Of a stretch of DNA of 46,089 nucleotides, positions 15,679 to 25,161 are shown one piece after another. The notes under the pieces were generated by a model. That model was not told where the DNA came from, did no database searches, and saw only the letters and a program-made list of their open reading frames with translations. The position numbers and the translations under genes were made by a program. The DNA lies in contig CALCCE010000261.1 in NCBI GenBank assembly GCA_937899835.1, positions 1 through 46,089 on the forward strand, written 5' to 3'. The stretch's first letter is position 1, and each line of letters opens with the position of its first letter. Source of the DNA: an uncultured Flavobacteriales bacterium. GTDB taxonomy: Bacteria; Bacteroidota; Bacteroidia; Flavobacteriales_G; Salibacteraceae.

Positions 15679-17979
15679 ATGATCACCACCCTTTTTCGAT
15701 TCCAGAAAGTACTCATCGGGTTGTTTTTCCTGCTTTTAGTGTTATGCGGCTGGCGCATCCTCCACCTGGAGTTCGAACATGTGCACCACGACTTTATTCC
15801 ATCCGGCAATACCGAATTTGAATTCTTAGAGCAGTTCACCACTGAAATTGAAGAAGACGACATCGGCCTTTTTGTGGCCATTGATCATCAAAAAAGCATT
15901 TTCGACACGGCCTTCCTGCACAAGTTTGATGCCTTCACCCAGGCTTGCTCCCAAATTCCACACCTGGCTTCCACCAACAGCATCACCACCTTAACCGATT
16001 TCGTAAAAGGGCCATTTGGATTCATTGAAACGCCATTTATCCACCCCAATGATCCAGGAAAATTCTCCAAAGACAGTTTGCGACTTTCACGCGATAGTCG
16101 GGTCTTAGGTTCCTTTGTTTCCGATGATTTTCAGGCCTTGACGGTGATTATGAAAACCGTACCCGGGGCTACCCAACCCCAGGCCGATGAAGTGGTGGCG
16201 GCCTTGGACAGCATCCTACAAGTGTTTGACTTTCCCAAAGTGCACATTGCTGGGAAAGTCAACATGCAGTCCACTTTTGTGCGTATCGCCAAACAAGAGG
16301 TGATATTTTATCTAGTGTTGTTTTCCGCTCTCATCATGTTGATGCTGGGTATATTCTACCGCACGGTTTGGGGCGTCATTATTCCATTGATAGCCGTCAA
16401 CGGTGGATTTCTGTTCTTTTTGGGCTACCTACAGGTTACAGGACAGAAATTGGACATCATGTCCACCATGTTTCCAACCCTGATGCTGATCTTCGGCATG
16501 GCCGACATCATTCACCTGCAAACCAAGTTTATTGACTTGATGGAGGAGGGCCTCGACCGTTTTGCCGCCATGCGCATTGCGTTGCAAGAAATCGGTCTTG
16601 CCCTGTTTTTAACCTCGCTCACCACCGCTATTGGCTTCGCCACCTTGCTCACCTCTCAGATTCGAGCCATCAAATTTTTTGGGCTCAATGCCGCCATGGG
16701 CGTACTCATCGCCTATTTATGTGTGGTTTTGTTTGCCTCCATGGGGCTCATGCTGTTCAACAAAAAGCAAATGAGCCGGGTGCGCGCCCAATACCAGTTT
16801 TGGGAACGCTTGTTGGAAAGGGTTTACTATACCAACCAACGAAAACAATGGCACATTCTCGCCATCGCGTTGGCAACGCTTGGAGTGGCACTCTTCGGCA
16901 TTTCACGCATTTCCACCAACTCCTTCCTTGCGGGAGACTTTCCCCGAAAAAGTGAACTCCGAAGCGACTATTACTTCTTTGAACAAAAATTCAACGGGAG
17001 CCGTTCTTTGGAGATCGCCGTAATGCCCAAACAGGACCTGAGAGCAACCGACCCCATCATCTTAGGGCAAATTGACCAATTGGAGCGCTACCTGATCGAC
17101 TCTATTGGTCTACGCGCCACCTACTCTCCCACCACCCTTTACAAAAGCTTAAATAAGGCTTATTCGAATGGCAAGCTGAGCGCCTATACCCTGCCTAAAA
17201 ACCCGGAAACGCTGGAACGCTACCGGAAACAAATCGACAAAATTCGCAACTTCCAGGAGCAACGCGTGATGAACGATTCGGGTACCATGGCGCGAATCAC
17301 TGGCCAAATTCCTGACCTGGGATCCAATGGCATTGCCGCGCAAAACGCCCAAATTCAGCAATGGATGGAGAGCAACCTCAATTTGGAGTTGGTAGACTAC
17401 CGATTTACTGGCATCAGCCTGTTGATTGACCGCAACAACAGCTACACCATTCGGAGTCTTGGCTTTGGCTTGCTGCTGGCTATTTTTATTGTAGGTATTT
17501 TGTTTGCTTTCATTTTCAGAGACATCAAAATGGTGCTGGTCAGCTTGGTCCCAAACGTGCTCCCACTTCTTATTTCTGGTGGCGCAATGGGGTTTTTAGG
17601 CATTGAATTGAAAGCAGTTACATCAGTTATCTTTACTGTTTCTTTTGGCATTGCAGTAGATGATACCATCCATTTTCTCACCCGGTTTAAGCTGGAACGC
17701 AAAAAGGGACTGGACGTGGATACTGCCTTGCGCAACACGTTCCAAATCAGTGGCAAAGCCATTATGCTTACCACCTTTATTTTGCTGCTGGGCTTTTTGA
17801 GTCTCATTTTTTCAGATTTCAGCGGTACCTACTACATTGGCTTACTGGTTTCGGTCACATTGGTGAGTGCCATGATTGCTGACTTGTACCTTATTCCTCA
17901 ATTGATCTATTGGATCAATCCGGGCAGCCGAAAAACCATTGCTGCTCCACATGAAGGTCAATCAGAGGCAGTTCAGTAA
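15679..17979 (+). CDS. RND/MMPL-type exporter
   Basis: A 766-residue inner-membrane transporter of the RND superfamily. It has the duplicated plan: one helix (about 10-32), a large periplasmic loop, then a bundle of five helices (about 210-370), repeated in the second half (helix near 400, loop, bundle from about 595 to the end). The second bundle contains FGIAVDDTIHFLTRF, the position of the proton-relay Asp pair in RND helix 4. At this length it resembles bacterial MMPL/hopanoid- or lipid-exporting RND proteins, not tripartite AcrB pumps. The start at ATG 15679 is preferred to an upstream TTG. It lies 9 nt before fdhD; a functional link to it is not evident. Confidence 0.85.
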   Translation: MITTLFRFQKVLIGLFFLLLVLCGWRILHLEFEHVHHDFIPSGNTEFEFLEQFTTEIEEDDIGLFVAIDHQKSIFDTAFLHKFDAFTQACSQIPHLASTNSITTLTDFVKGPFGFIETPFIHPNDPGKFSKDSLRLSRDSRVLGSFVSDDFQALTVIMKTVPGATQPQADEVVAALDSILQVFDFPKVHIAGKVNMQSTFVRIAKQEVIFYLVLFSALIMLMLGIFYRTVWGVIIPLIAVNGGFLFFLGYLQVTGQKLDIMSTMFPTLMLIFGMADIIHLQTKFIDLMEEGLDRFAAMRIALQEIGLALFLTSLTTAIGFATLLTSQIRAIKFFGLNAAMGVLIAYLCVVLFASMGLMLFNKKQMSRVRAQYQFWERLLERVYYTNQRKQWHILAIALATLGVALFGISRISTNSFLAGDFPRKSELRSDYYFFEQKFNGSRSLEIAVMPKQDLRATDPIILGQIDQLERYLIDSIGLRATYSPTTLYKSLNKAYSNGKLSAYTLPKNPETLERYRKQIDKIRNFQEQRVMNDSGTMARITGQIPDLGSNGIAAQNAQIQQWMESNLNLELVDYRFTGISLLIDRNNSYTIRSLGFGLLLAIFIVGILFAFIFRDIKMVLVSLVPNVLPLLISGGAMGFLGIELKAVTSVIFTVSFGIAVDDTIHFLTRFKLERKKGLDVDTALRNTFQISGKAIMLTTFILLLGFLSLIFSDFSGTYYIGLLVSVTLVSAMIADLYLIPQLIYWINPGSRKTIAAPHEGQSEAVQ

Positions 17980-17988
17980 ATTTGATCT

Positions 17989-18852
17989 ATGCCTGCTTCC
18001 TCCGTTGCCGCTGCTTCTCCCATTAAAGTGCAAGGTATGGGCCACAACACCAGTCCTGACTTGCTTGCCGTGGAAGAACCCCTTGAAATTCGTTTGGGCT
18101 TTGGTCCTCCTGAAGCGCGCGAACAACGCAGCTTGTCCGTCACAATGCGCACCCCCGGGCACGATCACGAATTGGTTTTAGGCTTTTTACTCACAGAGGG
18201 CATCATTCGTTCCAGGCAAGAGTTTACCCATTTGGAATATTGCCAGGATGTGCGCAAACCTGAAGAAGCCGGCAATGTGATTCGTGTTGAACTCGTTCCC
18301 GAAGCCCATCCCGATTGGGACAAGTTGGCCCGACATTTCTACACCGGATCAAGTTGTGGCGTTTGCGGCAAATCCAGCATTGAAGCAGTGCACCAACAGG
18401 CTTGCGCTCCTCTACCCTTGGCCACTCCCGCAGTTTCGGCGACTTTGATTCACGAATTGCCGAAAAAGCTACGGGCGGCACAAAACGTATTTGAGCACAC
18501 CGGCGGTTTGCATGCTACCGCCATTTTCAACACAGCAGGAGAGCTTTTGCTGCTGCGTGAAGACATTGGTCGCCACAACGCCCTCGACAAAGCCATTGGA
18601 GCCCTACAGAACAACCCGGAACTATCTCCCGGGAACTGCATTGCCTTGGTAAGTGGCCGCGCTGGTTTTGAATTGGTTCAAAAATGCGTGGTAGCGGGTC
18701 TACCGATTTTAGCTGCAGTAGGAGCCCCAAGCAGCCTTGCGGTTTCCCTCGCTCAAGAATCGGGACTTAGTTTGCTGGGATTTGTACGGCAGCAGCGTTT
18801 CAACATTTACACCGGAAAACAACGCATTAATTTTTCGCCTCATGAAGCTTAG
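17989..18852 (+). CDS. fdhD: Formate dehydrogenase accessory sulfurtransferase FdhD
   Basis: A 287-residue protein that carries sulfur from a cysteine desulfurase to the bis-MGD molybdenum cofactor, which formate dehydrogenase-type enzymes require. The catalytic loop SSCGVCGKSS is present with Cys123 and Cys126. Other family blocks are RTPGHDHELVLGFLLTEGII, HTGGLHATAIF and REDIGRHNALDKAIG (cofactor-binding). It overlaps the next small gene by 11 nt and belongs with the molybdoenzyme at 19260. Confidence 0.95.
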   Translation: MPASSVAAASPIKVQGMGHNTSPDLLAVEEPLEIRLGFGPPEAREQRSLSVTMRTPGHDHELVLGFLLTEGIIRSRQEFTHLEYCQDVRKPEEAGNVIRVELVPEAHPDWDKLARHFYTGSSCGVCGKSSIEAVHQQACAPLPLATPAVSATLIHELPKKLRAAQNVFEHTGGLHATAIFNTAGELLLLREDIGRHNALDKAIGALQNNPELSPGNCIALVSGRAGFELVQKCVVAGLPILAAVGAPSSLAVSLAQESGLSLLGFVRQQRFNIYTGKQRINFSPHEA

Positions 18853-19222
18853 AATCAAAGACGACTCCATTCGAATGCGCCTCACACAATCGGAAATTCA
18901 GCAGCTGGATGCTTCCGGAAAGGTAACAGCCCGTATCAATTTCTCATCAATACACCACCTCAACTACAGCTTGATAAAAAACAACACAATCAACTGGATA
19001 GAAGCAAATTATAAATCAAATTCAGTCGAAATAAACCTTCCTGCCAATTTGGCACAAACCTGGATTTCAACCGATCAGGTAGGCTTAGAGCACCAACAGG
19101 ATTTGGGAAACGGAAAGCACTTGCAGATTTTGGTTGAAAAAGATTTTCACTGCCTCATAAAGCGACCCAACGAAGACGAAAGCGATCACTTTCCAAACCC
19201 GCTGGCGGCCTCCGGTTCGTGA
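18842..19222 (+). CDS. Small conserved protein between fdhD and the molybdoenzyme
   Basis: A 126-residue protein starting MKLRIKDDSIRMRLTQSEIQQL, at the ATG that overlaps the fdhD stop. It is all-beta in pattern, with no signal peptide or metal motif. I believe it matches a small family of unknown function seen beside fdhD and FdhF/YdeP genes (DUF7009, from memory). Its coupling to fdhD suggests a maturation or cofactor-insertion factor for the enzyme; this is inference. Confidence 0.65.
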   Translation: MKLRIKDDSIRMRLTQSEIQQLDASGKVTARINFSSIHHLNYSLIKNNTINWIEANYKSNSVEINLPANLAQTWISTDQVGLEHQQDLGNGKHLQILVEKDFHCLIKRPNEDESDHFPNPLAASGS

Positions 19223-19259
19223 ATCTTTGTTAATTTCTGCCACTCAAGACATCCCAACA

Positions 19260-21563
19260 ATGGCCGAATCCAATCAAAAGGCAATTCAAAACGCACAAAC
19301 TTCCGAGGAGCTTACCGGAATGAAGGTAGGCGCTCCTTCTACTGTTGCTGCCGGTTTACCTGCCGTGGTGAGCAGCATGAAGCATCTTATTGGAGAAGTG
19401 GGTGCGCTGAGGAGCGCTCAAGTCATGTTCAAACTCAACCAGGTTGGTGGCACCGATTGCCCTGGGTGTGCATGGCCCGATCCTGATGATGAGCGAAGCG
19501 GCTTAGGCGAATATTGCGAGAATGGTGCAAAGGCCATTGCCGAAGAGGCTACCACCAAAACCATCAATGCAGATTTTTTCCGGCGGCATTCGATTGACGA
19601 ATTGGCCACCTGGTCTGATTATAAAATTGGAAAAGCAGGTCGCTTGTTGCAGCCCATGGTGTTGCGCCCGGGAAGTCGCCACTACGAACCCATTGCCTGG
19701 CAAGATGCTTTCAATTTGGCGGCTAAACACTTCAACGATCTGCATTCGCCGAACGAAGCCATCTTCTATACTTCGGGACGCACGTCTAACGAAGCCGCTT
19801 TTCTCTATCAGCTCATGGTGCGAGAGTTTGGCACCAACAACTTGCCCGATTGTAGCAACATGTGCCACGAATCCAGCGGGGTAGCGCTTTCTAAAACCGT
19901 TGGGATTGGCAAAGGCTCGGTGAAGCTCGAAGACTTCTATGAGGCCGATCTTATTTTGGTCATTGGCCAAAACCCTGGAACGAACCACCCCAGGATGTTG
20001 TCGGCCATGCAAAAGGCCAAGAGAAATGGAGCAAAAATTATTTCAATCAACCCATTGCCCGAATCTGGGCTCATCCGCTTTAAGCATCCGCAACACATCG
20101 GTGAGTTTTTTGGTCAGGGTACTCCCCTATCCGACTTGTTTTTGCAGGTGAAGATCAATGGAGACGTTGCCTTGATGAAAGCCATCATGAAACGGCTGTT
20201 GGAGATAGAGACCAGCAAAGGAGGCGTATTTGATCACGACTTTATCCAAAAGAAGACCGAAGGTTACGAGGCCTTTCTAAGCGATTTGGAAAAGCAAGAT
20301 GTGCAACGCTTATCCGAAGAATGCGGTATCTCTTTGGAAGAAATCGAGAAGGCAGTGGCCATGATTGAAAGTTCTCCAAAAATGATCTGCTGCTGGGCCA
20401 TGGGCCTCACGCAACACAAAAATGGAGTGGCCAACATTCAGGAAGTGGTGAATTTACTGCTGCTGCGTGGAAGCATTGGCAAGCCGGGTGCAGGTACTTG
20501 CCCGGTACGCGGCCATAGCAACGTTCAAGGTGATCGTACGATGGGCATTTGGGAAAAACCCAAACCAGCCTTTTTAGATGCTTTAGATAAGGAATTTGGC
20601 ATTAAAACCCCACGCCACCACGGCTACGATACGGTAGAAGCAATTAAAGCCATGTACGAAGGCAAAGCCCGGGTATTTTTTGGCATGGGCGGTAATTTCC
20701 TCTCTGCCACTCCCGATACCAACTATACCGCCGAGGCACTGAGTAATTGTAGCCTCACCGTGCATGTATCTACAAAACTCAACCGCAGCCACCTGGTAAC
20801 CGGTGAAACAGCCCTTATTTTTCCTTGCCTGGGTCGTACTGAGTTGGACACACAAGCTCAAGGAGATCAATTTGTTACGGTAGAGAACTCTATGGGCGTG
20901 GTTCATCAAAGCCTTGGCAACCTGGCTCCCCTGAGCCAGAAACTGAAAAGTGAACCTGCCATCGTTACAGGATTGGCCCAAGCATTGTTTCCCAATAGCG
21001 TGATCCCATGGGCAAGCTTTTCGCAGAACTACGACCGGGTGCGCGACCGCATCGAAAAAGTTATTCCCGGGTTTGATCGCTACAATGAACGGGTGCGCCA
21101 ACCCGGCGGCTTTTACCTGCCCAATGGTGCGCGGGACGGCAACTTCACTACCCCTGATGGCAAAGCTCATTTTACGGTAAACGAGGTGCCACACCACACC
21201 TTGGCAGCAAACGAATACCTGATGATGACCGTGCGGAGCCACGATCAGTTCAACACCACCATTTATGGCCTTGATGACCGCTACCGTGGAGTGAGCAGCG
21301 AACGCCGGGTGATTTTCATGAACCGCGATGATATTCACGAGCGCGGATGGCATGGAGGAGATATCGTGGACATCGTGAGCCATTTTGAAGGAGAAGAACG
21401 CAGGGCTAACCGGTTTCTGCTGGTTCCTTTTAGTATTCCTCGCCAATGTTTGGCTTCTTATTTCCCGGAAACCAACGTGCTGGTGCCCATCAACAGCTTT
21501 GCCGACAAAAGCCAAACCCCCACCTCTAAGCTCATTCGGGTAACCCTGGAAAAGCAAGACTAA
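19260..21563 (+). CDS. FdhF/YdeP family molybdopterin oxidoreductase
   Basis: A 767-residue molybdenum enzyme of the YdeP branch. Near the N-terminus it has GGTDCPGCAWPDPDDERSG and GEYCENGAKA (Cys67, Cys70, Cys86), the YdeP-type replacement for the 4Fe-4S motif. Cofactor-binding blocks follow: YTSGRTSNEAAFLYQLMVREFGTNN, MCHESSG, LILVIGQNPGTNHPRML, a mid-domain and a C-terminal molydop-binding domain (EYLMMTVRSHDQFNTTIYG). The start at ATG 19260 is favoured over a TTG 11 codons earlier. No separate electron-transfer or membrane subunits are encoded nearby, so it probably acts as a soluble single-subunit oxidoreductase. Substrate unproven (formate or another small compound). Confidence 0.9.
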   Translation: MAESNQKAIQNAQTSEELTGMKVGAPSTVAAGLPAVVSSMKHLIGEVGALRSAQVMFKLNQVGGTDCPGCAWPDPDDERSGLGEYCENGAKAIAEEATTKTINADFFRRHSIDELATWSDYKIGKAGRLLQPMVLRPGSRHYEPIAWQDAFNLAAKHFNDLHSPNEAIFYTSGRTSNEAAFLYQLMVREFGTNNLPDCSNMCHESSGVALSKTVGIGKGSVKLEDFYEADLILVIGQNPGTNHPRMLSAMQKAKRNGAKIISINPLPESGLIRFKHPQHIGEFFGQGTPLSDLFLQVKINGDVALMKAIMKRLLEIETSKGGVFDHDFIQKKTEGYEAFLSDLEKQDVQRLSEECGISLEEIEKAVAMIESSPKMICCWAMGLTQHKNGVANIQEVVNLLLLRGSIGKPGAGTCPVRGHSNVQGDRTMGIWEKPKPAFLDALDKEFGIKTPRHHGYDTVEAIKAMYEGKARVFFGMGGNFLSATPDTNYTAEALSNCSLTVHVSTKLNRSHLVTGETALIFPCLGRTELDTQAQGDQFVTVENSMGVVHQSLGNLAPLSQKLKSEPAIVTGLAQALFPNSVIPWASFSQNYDRVRDRIEKVIPGFDRYNERVRQPGGFYLPNGARDGNFTTPDGKAHFTVNEVPHHTLAANEYLMMTVRSHDQFNTTIYGLDDRYRGVSSERRVIFMNRDDIHERGWHGGDIVDIVSHFEGEERRANRFLLVPFSIPRQCLASYFPETNVLVPINSFADKSQTPTSKLIRVTLEKQD

Positions 21564-21620
21564 CGGCAACTGCCAAAAGCTACTGCGGCATGCGCCTGGC
21601 ACAGGTGTAGGCTCATCGTA

Positions 21621-21915
21621 CACACTTATACATGCTACGCACACACTTATCAAATGGTGCTTGCCCAGTTCGCAAGCTCCGGGTAGTTTGCACGTATGCT
21701 GATTGATCTGATTAGAAACCGCTATTCCCAAAAGCCTTAACGCCCGATAAAACAGCTGCCCCCATAAAAAGCCGTGCCCCGAAATTTTCTTTCCGGGTGC
21801 GGCTTTGCTTTATCCGCATTTAGAAGATTTTCCTCGCTTTCCAACAACCTATCGGTTACCTGCACACACTTATGGCGTTGGGCAACACACTTGCCAATTC
21901 AATCCCCACACTTAT
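21621..21915. repeat. CACACTTAT direct repeats at exact 21-bp period
   Basis: Copies start at 21621, 21642, 21865, 21886 (CACACTTGC) and 21907. Within each cluster (two copies, then three) the period is exactly 21 bp, which is two helical turns: 9-bp elements separated by 12 bp. That geometry is known for LytTR-type response regulators. The complement ATAAGTGTG only partly resembles LytTR consensus sites. The three-copy cluster ends 97 bp before the T9SS gene. Confidence 0.75.
21768..21806 (+). terminator. Probable terminator after the molybdoenzyme gene
   Basis: A 12-bp stem (AAAGCCGTGCCC at 21768-21779, GGGTGCGGCTTT at 21795-21806, two G-T pairs) with a 15-nt loop. The tail is only modestly T-rich (GCTTTATCC). 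It is 200 bp after the molybdoenzyme stop and lies between the two repeat clusters. Confidence 0.5.
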
Positions 21916-22011
21916 CAAAGGCGGCTTCATTAAGCCTGATTCGCCGGGTAACTTCATCCTTGCAAGGCCCTGCAACTCTTTTTCTTATTCACCCTTTAAC
22001 CATCAACTAAA

Positions 22012-25000
22012 ATGAAAAAATCCACCCGTAATATTTCGTTTCCTGCTAAAGCATGGCTGGCGGGAGCTGCCTGTATGTGTGGCACTTTGCTTTCCACTCC
22101 GCTGGAAGCTCAAACCTTTCAGACCTACTACGGTACGGAGGAAAATGACCAATGCCACGACATTGCCATTGCTGCCGACAGTGGCTACGTAATGGTGGGG
22201 CAAACCACCAATCCTGGATTTGACGAAGATGCTTTAGTGATCAAAACCGACATCGATGGCAACCTGCAATGGGACATTCATTTCGGTGGCACTGGCGACC
22301 AGATCGCGCGATCGGTAAAAACCCTAAATACCGGAGAGTACATCGTTTTTGGAGAAACAGAAAATGGCTCTCGCGGTGGTTTCGACTGGTTTTTGAGTTT
22401 GGTAGATCCGAGTGGTTCTATTATTTGGACACATTCCTACGGCTATACCTATGATGAGTATGCACAGCAAGTATACCAAACCAGCGATGATGGCTTCTTG
22501 CTGGTTGGTTCTACTGAAAGCTTTACCACGAGTACTCCGAACGGTACCATCAGTGCTGCCTATGTCGTCAAAACCGATCCTTTGGGCCAGGTACAATGGG
22601 CCCGCTGGATTGGTGGCGATGCCAGCGCAGGAGCCGGCATTGATGTGGGCCTGGCCGGCATTGAAGCCTCTAACGGGGAATTTTACATCACCGGCCGTAT
22701 GAGCTCTTACGGCAATCCGGCTCCGGTTTCCGACGATGTTTTCCTGGCTCGCATCAACCCTACCGGAGGTTTAGTATCCTTACATACCTACGGCCACCCT
22801 AACCTGAACAACGATGAAGGGGCCGACATTATGCAAGGCAGCAATGGTAATTTGTTTATTGGTAGTACCATACGGCTCAACCCTACCCCAGATGGTAAGC
22901 CGGCAATTATTGAAGTCGACTTACTCGGTAACCTGGTCGCTTCCGATGCTTTTACCGGCAACAACGACCAAACGGGTACCATACACAGCATTCAATTTGG
23001 CAATTCCACCGGCTCGGTGATGCTGGGTGGGCGCACTACCGATTACGGAAATGGCAATTACGAGTATTTTTTAGTCGAGGCTGACGCTTCCAAAACCACG
23101 GTGCTCCTCAACAAATCTTATGGCAATACGGAAGAAGAGCTGTTTAGCCATATGGAATGGACGCCCAACGGCAACATCGTGCATGCCGGTCACAGCAAAA
23201 GCTATCCTAATCCACGTCCCGACTGGGAGGTTTACCTGGTAAAAACCGACGACCAGGGCGACCAGGACGACCAGTGTCCCACCGAAGACGCTTTCGACAT
23301 GCTTTTCAATTTTACCATGGACACGGCTTTGGTTTGGAGCCCGGGCAGTGGCACGGACGATACGAACCAATTCACGCATCACCTTCCCAACGATGTGTTG
23401 ATGGCATACGATACTATATGTGGTTTTCCAGCCCCTCCGGCAGATACCGGCATGGGTTACCAGCTCGCCTATAAAAGCAGCCTCAATTTTTTTCCAGAAG
23501 ACATTTGTTCTACTCCTTCGGGCTACGCCATTACCGGGTATATCAACGCTACTTCTGGCGATGAAGAGGTATTCATCCTGAATGCAGACCCGAATGGCAA
23601 TACCATTTGGAGCCGTAGCTACGGTAAAAATTATCCTGGAGGCGCTCCGTGTACAGACGATCACGGCCGCTCAAATTTGCCAACCACCGACAATGGATTT
23701 GTGGTATTTGGAGAATCGCAATCCTCATTGGGAACCAACATCGATTGGTTTTTGATGAAGGTAGACCCTATGGGCCACCCACAATGGACGCAGCGTTATT
23801 TAGGTGGCGCTAATGCCAATGAAGTGGCACGCAAAGTGGTGCCAATTGCCAACGGTTATTTGCTCGTAGGCTCATCCCGCTCTTTTACCAGTGGTGAAGG
23901 CATTTATGTAATGGCGGTAGACTTCAATGGCAATACCATCTGGTCCTCGGTTATCTCTCCCCGAACCAGTAGTAACATAGATGTGGCTAATGATGCGGTG
24001 CAAGATGCCAACGGCGATATTTACATAACGGGGCGAAACAACAGTTATGGAGCGGGCAAGGAAGATATTTTCATTGCTAAATACAGCAGTGGTGGAATAC
24101 TTCAATGGTTGAAAACCTATGGTTATTCTAAAGCCGATGCTGGTTTGTCGATTGAGATGGTGAACGGTGAATTGGTGGTAGGCGCAGTTTCCCGGCCTTC
24201 TGGCACCGACCGCGACCCTACCATTCTCATCACCAACCTGAGTGGTGTGGTGCAGCACCAAAAGTCTTTTCCCGGCGTGCCCGATTTGGCCGATCGTGGG
24301 GTAAGCGTTGTGCCGGTAGACGGCGGCACCAACCTTCTCTTTTCAGGTTGGAACACCAGTTTCGGCGGTGGCGACCGGGATGCCTTTCTCTACAAAACCG
24401 ACATTAACTTGTCCAGCTATTCCTGGGCTTATGTCTATGATTTGTCACACACCGATATAGTGCGCAGCATGATCGTAGATCCAGGTAGCCAGGAACCTCA
24501 CATTTTGTGTGCCTCTCAAACTCCGAGCAGCGGTGTGAAGTACGATGTGTTGGTGCACTCGCCCGATGCCAACGGCCTTATGAAAGGCAGCTGCGAAGTG
24601 CCAGTGAGTCCCGGCTTTTATTCCTGGGCCATGAGTGTATATACCCACACCTTGGGCGATGCCCCTGGCGGAAACAACCTGCAAGATTCGCTTTCGCCGG
24701 ATACCTTGCTGCTTTCTGAGGACACCCTTTGCGGTATTTCGCCTCGCCTGGCTACCACTGGTGCCCGGGATACTGACGAAAGTGAAGAATTGCTGCAGGA
24801 TGCAGCTGTATTCCCCAATCCATTTAACCGCCAATTAACCTTCACCTGGCAGCAAAGCCAGGAAGAACTGGTTCGACTCCAAATTGTCAACCTACAAGGG
24901 CAAGTATTGTGGAACAAGGAACAACAGTTCGGTGCCGGTGAGCATACCTTGCCAATTGGCTTGGAAGAATTGCCAGAAGGCATCTACCTCTACTCCATCA

Positions 25001-25047
25001 CCTTGGACGGAATAACCCACCGAGGCAAAGTGATGAAGACCAACTAA
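22012..25047 (+). CDS. Large T9SS-secreted repeat protein with type A sorting domain
   Basis: A 1011-residue exported protein. Signal peptide about 1-34 (ending LEAQT). The C-terminal 80 residues are a type A sorting domain: AAVFPNPFNRQLTF, then VRLQIVNLQGQVL and GIYLYSITLDGITHRGKVMK. The body has about a dozen units such as GYVMVGQTTNPGFDEDALVIKTD, GNLQWDIHFGG and GFLLVGSTES. These are beta-propeller blades of the kind in the 575-residue protein at 4.65 kb, arranged in two halves separated near residue 480 by a Cys/Pro-rich linker. Monocistronic, with repeats upstream and a terminator downstream. The role on the surface or outside the cell is unknown. Confidence 0.85.
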   Translation: MKKSTRNISFPAKAWLAGAACMCGTLLSTPLEAQTFQTYYGTEENDQCHDIAIAADSGYVMVGQTTNPGFDEDALVIKTDIDGNLQWDIHFGGTGDQIARSVKTLNTGEYIVFGETENGSRGGFDWFLSLVDPSGSIIWTHSYGYTYDEYAQQVYQTSDDGFLLVGSTESFTTSTPNGTISAAYVVKTDPLGQVQWARWIGGDASAGAGIDVGLAGIEASNGEFYITGRMSSYGNPAPVSDDVFLARINPTGGLVSLHTYGHPNLNNDEGADIMQGSNGNLFIGSTIRLNPTPDGKPAIIEVDLLGNLVASDAFTGNNDQTGTIHSIQFGNSTGSVMLGGRTTDYGNGNYEYFLVEADASKTTVLLNKSYGNTEEELFSHMEWTPNGNIVHAGHSKSYPNPRPDWEVYLVKTDDQGDQDDQCPTEDAFDMLFNFTMDTALVWSPGSGTDDTNQFTHHLPNDVLMAYDTICGFPAPPADTGMGYQLAYKSSLNFFPEDICSTPSGYAITGYINATSGDEEVFILNADPNGNTIWSRSYGKNYPGGAPCTDDHGRSNLPTTDNGFVVFGESQSSLGTNIDWFLMKVDPMGHPQWTQRYLGGANANEVARKVVPIANGYLLVGSSRSFTSGEGIYVMAVDFNGNTIWSSVISPRTSSNIDVANDAVQDANGDIYITGRNNSYGAGKEDIFIAKYSSGGILQWLKTYGYSKADAGLSIEMVNGELVVGAVSRPSGTDRDPTILITNLSGVVQHQKSFPGVPDLADRGVSVVPVDGGTNLLFSGWNTSFGGGDRDAFLYKTDINLSSYSWAYVYDLSHTDIVRSMIVDPGSQEPHILCASQTPSSGVKYDVLVHSPDANGLMKGSCEVPVSPGFYSWAMSVYTHTLGDAPGGNNLQDSLSPDTLLLSEDTLCGISPRLATTGARDTDESEELLQDAAVFPNPFNRQLTFTWQQSQEELVRLQIVNLQGQVLWNKEQQFGAGEHTLPIGLEELPEGIYLYSITLDGITHRGKVMKTN

Positions 25048-25083
25048 AACCTTTTGAATTTGGGTAGCTTGCCGATGGCAAGC

Positions 25084-25126
25084 GAAACGGGCGGGGTACT
25101 GAATGGGGCTCGCCCGTTTCTTTTTT
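25084..25126 (+). terminator. Intrinsic terminator of the large T9SS gene
   Basis: Stem GAAACGGGCG (25084-25093) with CGCCCGTTTC (25111-25120), extendable by two pairs, 13-nt loop, followed by six T residues. Placed 36 bp after the stop codon. Confidence 0.9.
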
Positions 25127-25161
25127 ACTTCAAAGCGGGCAAAATGGCAGCAGTTTTTTCC

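Larger units (their letters stand above)
21564..22011. other. Intergenic region with phased repeats before T9SS gene
   Basis: This 448-bp gap carries a phased 9-bp direct repeat (own entry) and one hairpin. It contains no plausible gene. I saw no consensus TAnnTTTG box in front of the T9SS gene, so its promoter may depend on an activator bound at the repeats. Confidence 0.5.

Noticed and set aside
20583-21731. 382-codon minus-strand open frame
   Set aside because: It is antisense to the molybdoenzyme gene, whose motifs are clear; the frame reads as a shadow of its codon bias and has no recognisable protein features.
23071-23664. 197-codon minus-strand open frame
   Set aside because: Lies wholly inside the large T9SS gene on the other strand; no motif, signal or promoter.
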